Source: Glomus cerebriforme
Lineage: Eukaryota > Glomeromycota > Glomeromycetes > Glomerales > Glomeraceae
Length of the DNA: 20,535 bases
Assembly: GCA_003550305.1 (NCBI GenBank)
Contig: QKYT01000285.1
Coordinates: 14,294 to 34,828 of the forward strand
Direction of reading: 5' to 3'
The notes beneath the pieces are model-generated. The model did not search any database and had not been told where the DNA came from. It saw only the letters and a program-made list of their open reading frames with translations. The translations under genes were made by a program, and so were the position numbers. The stretch's first letter is position 1. Each line of letters begins with the position of its first letter. This document shows positions 1 through 8,623 of this stretch, piece after piece.

Positions 1-490
1 CAAATTAAAGGAGAGTCTACAAGAAAAAAAAAAAGAATTGTTAGAAACCGTTTTTAAAAAAAATGAAAAAAATGACAAATTTCACAAAGAAGCTTACTAT
101 TCTCCAATTTCATATACTAATCTAAAAGCCAAGAGAACCTACAAAAGAAAAAAAAAAAAAATGTTAAAAATATTTCTAATAAAAGAAATCCAAAAAAAAA
201 TATAGTAAGTTTCTCAAAAAAACTTGAGAAAATTACCATTTTCAATTTCAGTATCAAACTAAAAGCACAGAGAACCTACATGAAAAGAAAAGAAGAAATA
301 TTAGAAACATTTTTTTAAAAAATAAAAAAAATGATAAGTTTTGTGAAGAAATTTACCATTTTTCCTTTCCATCTGGAATGAAGAGCTCAGAAAATTTATA
401 AAAAAAAAATATTAAAAACATTTCTTTAAAAAAAATGAAAAAAAACAATAAGTTTTGCGAAAAAACTTACTGTTTCTTAATTTCCAGAGC
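1..490 (-). repeat. Tandem micro-exon/intron array, 4 degenerate units
   Basis: The region holds about four degenerate units of 110-137 bp. On the minus strand each unit reads as a short exon followed by an intron. Donors are GTAAGT (first base 470), GTAAAT (356), GTAATT (236) and GTAAGC (97). Acceptors end at 386 (CTGAG), 276 (ATGTAG), 139 (TTGTAG) and 17 (TTGTAG). The implied introns are 85, 81, 98 and 81 bp, most with a long T tract and a CTAAC, CTAAT or TTAAC branch-like motif about 25 nt before the AG. The implied exons are 357-385 (29 nt), 237-275 (39 nt) and 98-138 (41 nt); the last two begin GTTCTCT. Read from the first base, the 39- and 41-nt exons are open. The array runs off the left edge. 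I cannot tell whether it is transcribed, and no protein family is recognised. Confidence 0.6.
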
Positions 491-704
491 TAAGTTCAAA
501 TGGCGATTAAAACTGATTTAAGATTTTTAAAATTAACTAAAATAAACTAACTGCAGCTGTGGTTTAATTAATAAGCGTGATATGCAGTTATTTTTTTTAA
601 AATAAACTGCGGCTCGTATCATGTGATACATATGATACAAAAAAAATATATAATGAGTCTTTTTTCATTTTTTTTTTCTTTTTCAATTCAATTTTTTTTT
701 TTAA

Positions 705-821
705 TTAATCTTGCAAAAAGCCCTTCTCTATAGATGGGTAGAGGTCATTAGTACCTACAGGAGAAGAGCCATTGCTGCTCCATTTATAGTGATAAAAAGA
801 GGATGTATCAGTAGTAAGATA
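705..821 (-). pseudogene. Short coding relic, unknown family
   Basis: A 38-codon open stretch on the minus strand ends in TAA at 705-707 and is closed upstream by TAA at 822-824. Its composition is unlike the surrounding DNA: it is rich in S, D, Y, G and P, with SSNGSSPVGTNDLYPSIEKG near the end, instead of the K/N/I/F mixture that random AT-rich DNA gives. It looks like the last exon of a gene whose upstream part is lost or unrecognisable. No start codon or clear acceptor was found and no family is recognised. It could be chance, but its relatively GC-rich patch argues against that. Confidence 0.3.
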
Positions 822-833
822 TTAAGAAAAATA

Positions 834-1327
834 AAAATTGAAATTTTCTGAAACTAATCAGACAGTTTTGGCCTGAATTATTTTCAAATTTGGCCAGAAT
901 TATGTTTAATATTGGCCAATATAATAATCTGGACCTGATTTTAAAGATTTTTAATAAATTTTAATAAAATTTTAATTATAATTTATAAAATTATTTTTTA
1001 ATATATTTATTAGATAAATAAATTTAAAATAAATAAAATTATAATTACAGTATATAATAACTATTTATTATAATTATTTATTATATTGAAAAATATTAAG
1101 TGGCATTGATATATGGATATTGTGCAATAATATATAATGTATTTAACAACTGTTGGTATAGAAAAATGCATATGTTAACTGCATGTATCGATAAACTTTA
1201 GTATACAGGTATTTTACAATATATTGAATAACTGATAGTACTGATTAACACATTTTTTGGTGTATATCAACACCTCCAAAACTTCCTAATGTACTAACCA
1301 TAACATGCATACTTTAATTGAACTTAC
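834..1327. other. AT-rich non-coding stretch
   Basis: No convincing open frame, RNA gene or long repeat was seen. The stretch consists of AT-rich runs with a little unique sequence around 1170-1300. Just before it, at 620-642, lies a cluster of overlapping GTATCA/TGATAC inverted repeats. Confidence 0.4.
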
Positions 1328-1633
1328 CAAGTGAGAGGTCCACACTTTCTATATAATCAGAAGTATAATACTTTTCTGTAGCAAATCCTATTGATCCCTT
1401 CTCCTCAGGCTAGTGTTATTTACCACCTGTTAGACTTCACTGGAGTATCATATGCTTCTATAAATTCTACTTCTCTTAAAAAACAATCTTGTTATTAGAA
1501 ATAATTGTCTCCTTTCATCATTTAACCAAAAATAATCTTTATATATACCTATAAAATAGAGAGTAAGGATATTAATAGTCCTGAATGTTTGGAGTCTAAA
1601 CTGACTAGACTGTGCCACAGTTATAGGATCCAT
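1328..1633 (-). pseudogene. Broken exon(s) of an unrecognised gene
   Basis: On the minus strand an ATG at 1631-1633 opens a stretch beginning MDPITVAQSSQFRLQTFRT, whose composition is coding-like. Further along, in another frame, GSIGFATEKYYTSDYIESVD reads openly and ends exactly at a strong donor (G|GTAAGT, first intron base 1327). Between them are frame changes and stops (TAA and TAG near 1420), so at least one frameshift or a lost intron must separate the parts. The frame can be extended upstream of the ATG through T-rich sequence that is probably not coding. I do not recognise the product. The match of an open frame to a canonical donor is the main support. Confidence 0.3.
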
Positions 1634-2723
1634 TTTGGATTTTATTCGTTCTTTAAAAAAAAAGATAAGGAAATTTAGTGTTATTTTACAATGAAAAAAA
1701 CATAAAAAAAAAATGAATGAAACAAACTTACTATAGTTCATTTCCAAATTCAGATCATCAGTTTGTTCAGTTTTGTTTTTGAAAGGTTATAAAAAAATGT
1801 TTTTGTTTTTTTTTATAAAAAAAAATTGGGTAATTGCTCATGCCAAAAATAAAATTTTTCCCAAATTTTTTTTTATATAATAGCTGCAAGTTAATGCCAA
1901 ATTGTCTAATTAGTAAATTAAACAATAGTTCAAGTAATACACAAAGAAGTTATTCTATTGACCATTTGCCGATCCTATATAAACCAATTACAGTAATCTC
2001 AAATTTATTTAATATACTTTTTGATTTTTGAATTTATTATTTCGAATAATCCTTTAAATTAGTGATTTTATATTTAAATAGTTTATTTTAATTTACGTTA
2101 TTTAATACAAAACTAATCGAATTATAATTTTATTTTAATAAAATAAATTTATTCAAAGATATGATTCATTATTTAAATTAAAACATGGAATAATATGTAC
2201 AAAATTTTTTCATTTTATATAATAAACAGAAAAAATGTTGGAATCTCTTTTGCTTTACCCAATATAATGTAAATTACTTTACGTTACTCATTACTACTAT
2301 CTAAACATGTCAAAAGAAAAAATTATGATATTTCCTAGTTTTATTATAATTTTTGTTATAAAAAAAAAAATTAATTCAAATGTATTATAATTACAGATGG
2401 TGTTAATGTTTTAAATAATTTTATAATTAAATCTCATAATTCATATTAATTGTATAAAGATTCTATTTTCTCTTTGAGAAATACTTTGTAGTCTAATGAA
2501 GGTAATTTGTCTATACTGGATAGTAATTATATGATTTGCAAGAAATGATTTCTAAGCTAAATGTTCTTGACATAGGCTTTTTATCCAATTTAGACTATTG
2601 GCCCATAAAATAGCGGTGAGAAGTGTAGAAAAAATAAAAAAAAAGGAGTATTATTAAATAATATAAATAATTTTTTTATTTTTCTAAAATATAAAAATTT
2701 CTAATAAAAATATTTTATCAATA
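1634..2723. other. AT-rich stretch without a supportable gene
   Basis: The stretch contains long A and T runs and scattered short frames. Around 2450-2640 the plus strand has a patch with less biased composition, broken by stops that could each be a former Q or W codon. It was too weak to call. A 65-codon frame at 1834-2031 starts only at TTG and has no coding character. Confidence 0.4.
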
Positions 2724-2933
2724 ATGCCTTTAAAAAGAAGATTGAAGAAAGTACAACAAAAATGATCCCTTCTAATGAACAATCAAAAACAAAGATGTCT
2801 ACAATAATAAAGACAGCAAGAAGAACAGCAACAAATTGATAATAACTTGGCAAATACTCTAGAAAATGTGATTCATATAAATCCTTCAAATTATTAACAA
2901 TTTCAATTATTTGATAACATGTTAAAAGAATGA
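2724..2933 (+). pseudogene. Q-rich coding relic with in-frame TAA stops
   Basis: The plus strand reads from ATG (2724) to TGA (2931) in one frame, interrupted by TGA, a TAA TAA pair and one more TAA. Between the stops the sequence is glutamine-rich (RQQEEQQQIDNNLANTLENV, then HINPSNY, QFQLFDNMLKE). The TAA stops sit among CAA codons, as expected if CAA became TAA. The minus strand of the same bases has an uninterrupted hydrophobic frame, which I read as a shadow of this Q/N-rich sequence. The length, about 69 codons, and the lack of a recognised domain mean that the original protein is unknown. Confidence 0.35.
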
Positions 2934-3672
2934 GATTGTATGATAATTTTAGGATGAATTTTCCTTGTATTAATATTTTTAATTATTTTTTGGAATTTTT
3001 GGTTACTAAAATATTTTTTTTAATTTTAATAAATTTTTTATTTGCCAATCTAATGCATTTTTTATTTATTATAAAATAGTATAATAATTAAAATATCAGG
3101 AGAAACAGATAAACTTTTTTTATATATTACATATATTATTTGTAATTTTTGAAAAAAAAGAAAAATTTATTTGCTCGTATTATTATTATTACTCATGTAA
3201 ATTGTAAATAAAACCTGTAAAAAATTACTTTATCTTTTACATCTCTTCTTACCATCTAGTTTTTTAACCAGTTTTATGTTAGATGTGATTGTTAAATTAA
3301 CATCTAGCTAAAAATAGATTTTTTACAATTGAGATTATATTTTTTTTCTTACCAATTAGTATAAAAATATTTTCTCAATTTTTTTTTTCATTTAGTATCA
3401 ACAAAAAATTTATAAAAATTTTTGTTTAAAATTAGAATTTCAATTTATTTGTTAACATTTAAATTTAAAAATCATTTTTTGAACTTTAAAAAAATAAACA
3501 GTATCAAGAAAAATTTGAATTCAATTTATAATCGCTCTTTGAACTTTAAAATTAAATAATGGTTATTTAATCTAATTGTATTATTATGCGCTTATATATT
3601 TTTTTTAAAAAAAAATTGTCAAAAAGAGAATAATATATGGAATGTTTGTCATACATAACTCTAATTTATACA
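2934..3672. other. AT-rich non-coding stretch with a small direct repeat
   Basis: No gene was seen. The motif TTTGAACTTTAAAA occurs at about 3478 and again at about 3538. A weak hairpin pairs TTAGATGT with ACATCTAG between about 3279 and 3307. Confidence 0.35.
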
Positions 3673-3900
3673 GTCTTTGTTGAAATTTTTTTTTCTTTTT
3701 TTCCATTATGTTTAGAAAATGATGGAATTTAATTATTAAAATAATGGGATAATTAAATCTTAATCACAAACTCCTTTAAAATAAGCTAATAATAAATTCT
3801 CATTATCTCGAATGAAAAAAGGTCTTTATTGAAATTTTCTTTCTTTTCTATTATGTTTAGCAGATGATAGAAATTTTTAATTATTAAATAACAAAATGAG
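3673..3900 (+). repeat. Direct duplication, period about 149 bp
   Basis: Two copies (starting about 3673 and 3822) share GTCTTTRTTGAAATTTT, a pyrimidine tract, YATTATGTTTAG, then GATGATRGAA and TTAATTATTAAA. Each copy ends its T-rich part in TTTAG, so each carries an intron 3'-end-like signal. No open frame follows, and the duplication may be purely non-coding. Confidence 0.45.
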
Positions 3901-4187
3901 TAATAACTACTTTATTCAGTTAATTTATATTTATTCAAATGGATATAAAAAAGACCATTTTCTTCTCTTTTTTGTTCTATCAAAAATTGTTCAATTTAAT
4001 TAATTTTTACTTGAATTTCATATATACATTTTTTTCTTTGATCAATTTAATTTCATAATATTTATATTTTTATTTTCCAACTCATTCTGGCATTTAATTT
4101 CTTACTTTTTAAAGTTTTCAGCCTTTTTTTTTTTTTTTTTTACCTTACCTTTACTTCAATATTTATATATTACCATAAATAAATAAA
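3901..4187. other. AT-rich stretch upstream of the 4188 gene relic
   Basis: The stretch contains mostly pyrimidine-rich plus-strand sequence, including a long T run at about 4123-4141. No specific promoter element can be named. Confidence 0.3.
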
Positions 4188-4719
4188 ATGACTACAAATA
4201 TCTCTTCTCTTGAAATAGTTACCACAGGAAAAAGTGCAGTAACAGATAATATCAAGAGGTTTAAAAACAATGGTATTTATAGTTATTATATTTTTATTTA
4301 TTTGTATATTATAGATATAATTAAATAATTAACTATTTATATATACATATGTAGAATTAATATTATCAATGCTAAAAACAAAAAGTCTAATGAAAGAATG
4401 TAAAGAATGTGAATATAGAAAAGTATTAATTGATAGAAATGATCAGTGGGAATAGATATAGTATATTTACTGATGAAGGTGAAGATAATAATAATATGAA
4501 TAAGTCTAATTTTAAAGAGTTTGATGATAATTAGAATATAACTTTAATGATGATTACAATGATGAAAAAGAGGAGAAGATAAATTTTAAAAAACAATCAC
4601 AATAACGCATTAAATAACTATAACAACAAAACAACTATAACAACGTTGTTACGTCTAATCGTATTCTCAATTCCTTTATCTTTAACTTTTCTTCTTTATG
4701 TTCAAAAATGAAAAATTAA
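4188..4719 (+). pseudogene. Broken two-exon gene, acidic then N/Q-rich, unknown function
   Basis: Exon 1 (4188-4272) starts MTTNISSLEIVTTGKSAVTD and stops in phase at G|GTATTT. The intron is 4273-4354 (82 bp) and ends ACATATGTAG. The split codon G|AA joins cleanly to LILSMLKTKSLMKECKECEY, which is strong evidence that the splice is real. After NDQWE the frame meets TAG (4453). A one-base shift restores RYSIFTDEGEDNNNMNKS, and a further shift gives NDDYNDEKEEKINFKKQSQ, then stops placed like former CAA codons, and NNYNNVVTSNRILNSFIFN up to TAA at 4717-4719. The implied protein is about 160 residues, with a basic/cysteine-containing N-terminal half (C-x2-C in KECKECEY) and an acidic, N/Q-rich C-terminal half. 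No family is recognised. The single CxxC is not enough to call a zinc finger. Confidence 0.5.
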
Positions 4720-5017
4720 TTAAGTTTATAACGATAGAGGTAACAATAATTTATGTTTTATTGAGTACAGTTTGCTCTTTAATTGGTAAATGATATAGTA
4801 TTTTCTTTAGGTAAAAGATATTTTATTATTCAATTGAAATTACAAGAACTAAGGANAACTTAATAAAATTCTCANGATATTTATACAAAAATAAAATATA
4901 ATAAAAAGATATTAACTATTTTAAATATAATAAATATAATAAATATAATAAAGATCTTAACTATTCTAACTATCTTAACTATCACTAAAATCATTAATAT
5001 TACTACTATCATTAAGC
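4720..5017. other. AT-rich stretch with short simple repeats and two ambiguous bases
   Basis: Ambiguous bases lie at 4856 and 4875. A 9-bp unit (AAATATAAT) repeats three times at about 4923-4951, followed by repeats of TTAACTAT/CTAACTAT. No gene was seen. Confidence 0.4.
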
Positions 5018-5168
5018 GATAAAAATAAAAAAATGTTAAATGATAAAAATAAAAAAAATGTTAAGTGATAAAAATAAAAAAAATGTTAAGTGATAAAAAT
5101 AAAAAAAAATGTTAAGTGATAAAAATAAAAAAAAATGTTAAGTGATAAAAATAAAAAAAATGTTAAGT
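5018..5168 (+). repeat. Minisatellite, 6 copies of a 24-26 bp unit
   Basis: There are six head-to-tail copies of GATAAAAATA, an A run, then ATGTTAAGT. The copies are nearly identical and differ mainly in A-run length (24, 25, 25, 26, 26, 25 bp) and by one AAAT/AAGT change in copy 1. A broken seventh copy (GATAAGTAATAAAAATAAG) follows. The low divergence implies recent expansion. The long minus-strand hydrophobic frame across it is an artefact of the repeat. Confidence 0.9.
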
Positions 5169-5317
5169 GATAAGTAATAAAAATAAGAAAAAACATAAAC
5201 AGTAAAAATAAATAAAAATAAAAAATAATAATTAACTAAAGAAGATTGTAAATAGAAACCTAAATCAAAAAAGTAATAAAATTGCAAATAATATATGATA
5301 TTAAACTTAAGAAAAAA

Positions 5318-5720
5318 GTAATTTATCACCATGGTGATGCATTGCCACTCTTATTATGTGATCTATTATATCACGTGACTTATACTATATAATAATTTAT
5401 CACTCCTATGTCATACTGTAATTTTCCATTTTTACTATTTATTCTAAGAATTTGAATTTTTTTGGTATGATAAATACTATTTATCACATATTAATCATTA
5501 TATGCTTAATTTTGCCCAAATTTTATAACACTAGCCAAAATATTCTTATTTGAATCTTAGGTAATATTACATAAGCTAAAAGGCAATTTTGTTTCTTTCA
5601 AAAATTGAAATTTTGGATTATGCAAGATTTAAAAAGGCAATTTTATTGCAGATCATTTAATTCCAGCTGGAATTATAAATCACGTGACACTGGTGATATA
5701 TCACCATGGTGATAAATTAC
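5318..5720. mobile_element. MITE-like element with 21-bp perfect terminal inverted repeats
   Basis: The first 21 bases (5318-5338, starting GTAATTTATCACC) are the exact reverse complement of the last 21 (5700-5720). Each terminal repeat contains the palindrome ATCACCATGGTGAT. Subterminal TCACGTGA palindromes lie near both ends (about 5371 and 5680). The 403-bp interior has no coding frame, and AAAAGGCAATTTT occurs twice in it. A target-site duplication cannot be read because both flanks are A-rich. Size and structure fit a non-autonomous DNA transposon; the superfamily cannot be assigned from the ends alone. Confidence 0.65.
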
Positions 5721-5778
5721 AAAATCCTAAACTTAAAACTTAATTCAAAAATAAAACAAATTAAAATAATTACTATTA

Positions 5779-6379
5779 TTAATCAAATATTTTATCATAT
5801 GTATTAAAACTTATATTATTAAATATCATTTCATCTTTAGGGAATTCTTTTTCATCTTCATTATCATCAGTAGATTTATTTTTGCTATAATTATTAGACA
5901 TTTTTTCATATAAGACCAATATTGAATTATTAAGTTTAATTTGATCAGTTTTATCAATTATATCTTAATTTTGACTTTGATTAATAAAATTAATTTTTAA
6001 ATAACAAAATGAATTTGATAAATACCCTAAATTTTTTTAATCGCAATTCCAATAGTTTCCTAGAGACTTTAAGAGTGTAGTAATTCAGATTTAATAATAT
6101 ATCATATACAAATGCGGTATAAATATACATATTATTAAATCTTTCTTCGCTAGTATTATCTAGTGATGGAAATGCAGAACTAGTGATATTCTCTATCATA
6201 GTACTTTTAGTGAATAATCTATTATAATTATCTTTTACTTTTCTGGATTGCTTTCATTCTAGGATATCTTTCAAGTTTTTATATCTATTACTTGCCAATT
6301 GCAGTTTGCATGTTTTAAGAATAGCAAATCAGATTGCTGAGATATGACTTCCTCTCATATCTTTCATTTTTTGCATGAG
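5779..6379 (-). pseudogene. Broken gene, unrecognised product
   Basis: On the minus strand an exon appears to begin at 6379 just after a T/A-rich tract ending ATAATAG. It reads LMQKMKDMRGSHISAI, stop, FAILKTCKLQLASNRYKNLK, DILE, stop, KQSRKVKDNYNRLFTKS, then an open run containing SSAFPSLDNTSEERFNNMYI. Near 6080 the frame must change. The new frame has one TAA where CAA fits (SQN, stop, DIID) and continues through NNYSKNKSTDDNEDEKEF to a TAA at 5779-5781. Both TGA stops fit lost tryptophan (TGG) or arginine codons. The C-terminal 50 residues are acidic and Asn-rich, like the C-terminal half of the 4188-4719 relic. No known domain is visible. Earlier exons may exist upstream of 6380 but I cannot place them. 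Confidence 0.45.
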
Positions 6380-6639
6380 CTATTATAAAATAAAATTAAA
6401 ATTAAATATTTAAAAATTAACAATTAACTAACAATAATTACCAAAGGATAATATTTTTTGATAAATAAATATTAATAGGACCCTGAACAATCTATATATA
6501 GGTCAGATGAAAATTTCAAAATTTACTATGATCAATAAGNAAACTATTTTNAACTCTGCTAAGNAAACTCTCATTATGACTTAAGAAAATTTGGCTCTGC
6601 TAAGCAAACTGTTTTGTGACTTATATATATTAAGTAAAA
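6380..6639. other. Intergenic stretch with ambiguous bases
   Basis: Ambiguous bases at 6540, 6551 and 6564 fall in short direct repeats of CTCTGCTAAGCAAACT, where the N at 6564 corresponds to C in the next copy. No gene was seen. Confidence 0.4.
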
Positions 6640-7095
6640 TTTGTAGTTTTTCTATATTATACTCAAAATTGGCATTCAAAACCTACTTTATAAAGATTAA
6701 GTAAAGTTGTAAAGCAAATAAAATTACACATAATACTCAAATTTCAAAAGTATATAACAGATAGTTAAGGCTCACGATTAACTTTCATATTCTGATTTTG
6801 CATTTTTAACAGTTTCTCTATATTAAACTCAAAATCAACATTCAAAACCTACTTTATAAGATTAAGTAAAGTTGTAGGGCAAATAAAATTACACATAATA
6901 CTCAAATTTCAAAAGTATATAACAGATAGTTAAGGCTCACGATTAACTTTTGTATTCTATCTGATTTTGCATTTTAGCAGTTTCTTTATATTAAACTCAA
7001 AATCGGCATTCATAACCTATTTTTTGAGATTAATTAAAATATAATATTCAAATTTTAAAATTTTAAAAGTATACAATAGTTAAAAAATATCAAAT
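6640..7095 (+). repeat. Tandem repeat, period about 167 bp, about 2.7 copies
   Basis: Units start near 6645, 6811 and 6979, with anchor CTATATTA at 6652 and 6818 and its TTATATTA counterpart at 6986. Copies 1 and 2 are nearly identical over ACTCAAATTTCAAAAGTATA and AGATAGTTAAGGCTCACGAT. Copy 3 is more diverged and truncated. Each unit contains TTTAACAG or TTTAGCAG before a TTTCT start, and AAGATTAAGTAAAG later, resembling an acceptor and a donor, but the exon would not stay open. Internal differences include small indels and transitions. Confidence 0.75.
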
Positions 7096-7757
7096 TTTAC
7101 TATAAAAAAACATCAAAAATTGCAAAAAGTTACTAAATAAAATAGATGTAACTTTTAATGATTGATGCAGAAATGGTATTGTAAAAACAAAAATTTGAAA
7201 AAAGAAAAAACACTTATTCCTCCCGTTTTCAACTTCTATATATCACTTTTGGTATTACATGAATGCATATATATTTTAGACTGTCACGTAAAAGTTTGTT
7301 ATACGATCATATATAATTTCATTGCACAATCATGTATAAAAATAGATTAATTTTTGTTATACTGTCACGTATAAAAATAGATTAGATTTTGTTACATTGT
7401 CATGTATTAAATTTAAATATTAATTTTGTTTATGTGACTTTAATTTTAAGGAGTATATTTTTAAAATATTTGACGTTATACAACATATTCCATATATTCC
7501 AAAATAAATTTCTACTATGCAAATACATTACTGAGTTATCAAATTTATATGTACTACACATATAAAATACTGACTATTTTAAATTTAACTCTTTAAATAA
7601 GCAAAAAAAAATTCCACTAGGGTAAAAATTTTTTATATTCAATAAGCAAACTCAAATCCTACCTATTCATATATTGTTCAGGATCTTGTATTAATCCATT
7701 CACCCAATTTGTGAATATAATTCAGATAGTTCAAATTTACATAGGTAAAACGATGCC
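7096..7757. other. AT-rich stretch with a 35-bp direct repeat
   Basis: At about 7281-7410 the core TGTCACGTA (7282, 7363) or its variants ATCATGTA (7329) and TGTCATGTA (7398) recurs, followed by TAAAAATAGATTA and TTTTGTTAYA. The last two copies have a 35-bp spacing. The copies differ at the CpG as CG or TG. A 62-codon frame overlaps this repeat and has no coding character. Confidence 0.45.
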
Positions 7758-7819
7758 AAATTGGAGCTCATTTAGGTCATTTTAGAATACCCTAGAATGA
7801 CCTAAATGAGTCCCAATTT
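7758..7819. repeat. Hairpin with 28-bp arms and 6-base loop
   Basis: Arm 7758-7785 (starting AAATTGGAGCTCATTTAGG) pairs with arm 7792-7819 over 25 of 28 positions, and one of the three mismatches would be a G-U pair in RNA. The loop is AATACC. This is far longer than expected by chance. It could be a foldback element, the junction of two copies of one terminal inverted repeat, or a transcribed hairpin. No coding frame overlaps it. Confidence 0.75.
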
Positions 7820-7841
7820 TTTTTATTTTTCTTCAGCAGGG

Positions 7842-7924
7842 TACCCGATTGATGACCAAATTTTGGCGTAATTCATGTATATCAAGATTATTAATCAGGT
7901 ATCTGCAAGGTTATCAATCGAGTA
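7842..7924. repeat. Imperfect 15-bp inverted repeat
   Basis: ACCCGATTGATGACC starting at about 7843 pairs with GGTTATCAATCGAGT at 7909-7923, with two mismatches. Related motifs occur at about 8038 (AACCGATTGTTG) and 8091 (ACCCGATCAATAC), so a family of short related ends may be nested here. It lies immediately next to the 7758-7819 hairpin. Confidence 0.45.
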
Positions 7925-8200
7925 TTTATTTTGTATGCAATCAGATAATAATAAACATAACTTATTATTATTCTATTACATAATGTATGATAATGCCTTA
8001 TCATTCTTATGAATTAATTTATTTCAATTTAATGATAACCGATTGTTGAAAATTAGAAATATAGCATAATTTATTGCTTTATTAAACAATACCCGATCAA
8101 TACATATTTAGCAAAATTATAGCAATTACTATTATTTACAAATTATTGTTCAGAGCGAAGCGAAGGACTATATATTTTTTATGCGAGGTGATAACCATAA
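7925..8200. other. AT-rich flank of the Helitron with small palindromes
   Basis: The stretch contains the palindrome ATGATAA-TGCC-TTATCAT at about 7987-8004 and a GC-richer AGAGCGAAGCGAAGGAC patch at about 8153-8168. No gene was seen. The second patch may lie close to the Helitron 3' end, but no CTRR terminus with hairpin could be fixed. Confidence 0.35.
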
Positions 8201-8243
8201 TGATCACGTGATAATTTTCATTTGTCCACATGCATCACGTGTC
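8201..8243. repeat. CACGTGAT-type palindromes near the Helitron 3' side
   Basis: ATCACGTGAT (8202-8211) is a perfect palindrome, and a second ATCACGTG lies about 22 bases on. The two can pair as an inverted repeat. The same core (TCACGTGA) occurs in the MITE-like element at 5318-5720. Confidence 0.5.
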
Positions 8244-8623
8244 TTAAATTTGATTGTATAAATAAAAATAAAAATAAAAATGATTGTATAAACAATAAAC
8301 AATACATGTAACACATTTATTTTTACGTCTAGTGACGTTCATTTCTTTTTTAGGTTGAAAACTGATAAAATATTAAATATACAGTTAAAACTGAAATTAT
8401 TTTTTTTTCAAACAGTTTTTTCTAATGTAGAAATAATTTTTCACGCTAAATGTATATATATATTAAAAACGCAATTTTATGTACTGTATAATATGCTAAA
8501 TATAAAAATATAATAAAGTATTTATTTCAGAACACAGATTTAACATGTTTATTTGTTTGAAATTTTCTTGCGAAATAGAAGGTTTGTCACTGGTTTGTTA
8601 CATTATAGCTTTGTTACTTTATC

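Noticed and set aside
1834..2031. 65-codon plus-strand frame
   Set aside because: It starts only at TTG, has AT-driven composition and no splice signals or recognisable motif.
2450..2640. Possible coding relic on the plus strand
   Set aside because: Stops are too dense and no splice signal or in-phase junction supports it.
2701..2889. Hydrophobic 62-codon minus-strand frame resembling a membrane protein
   Set aside because: It is antisense to the Q/N-rich plus-strand relic at 2724-2933; CAA-rich sequence reads as hydrophobic Leu/Val codons on the other strand.
5138..5332. Hydrophobic minus-strand frame
   Set aside because: It arises from the minisatellite and A-rich flank and runs into the terminal repeat of the MITE-like element.
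8153..8168. The AGAGCGAAGCGAAGG patch as the definite Helitron 3' terminus
   Set aside because: It lacks a CTRR end and a clear terminal hairpin at the right distance, so the boundary was left uncertain.
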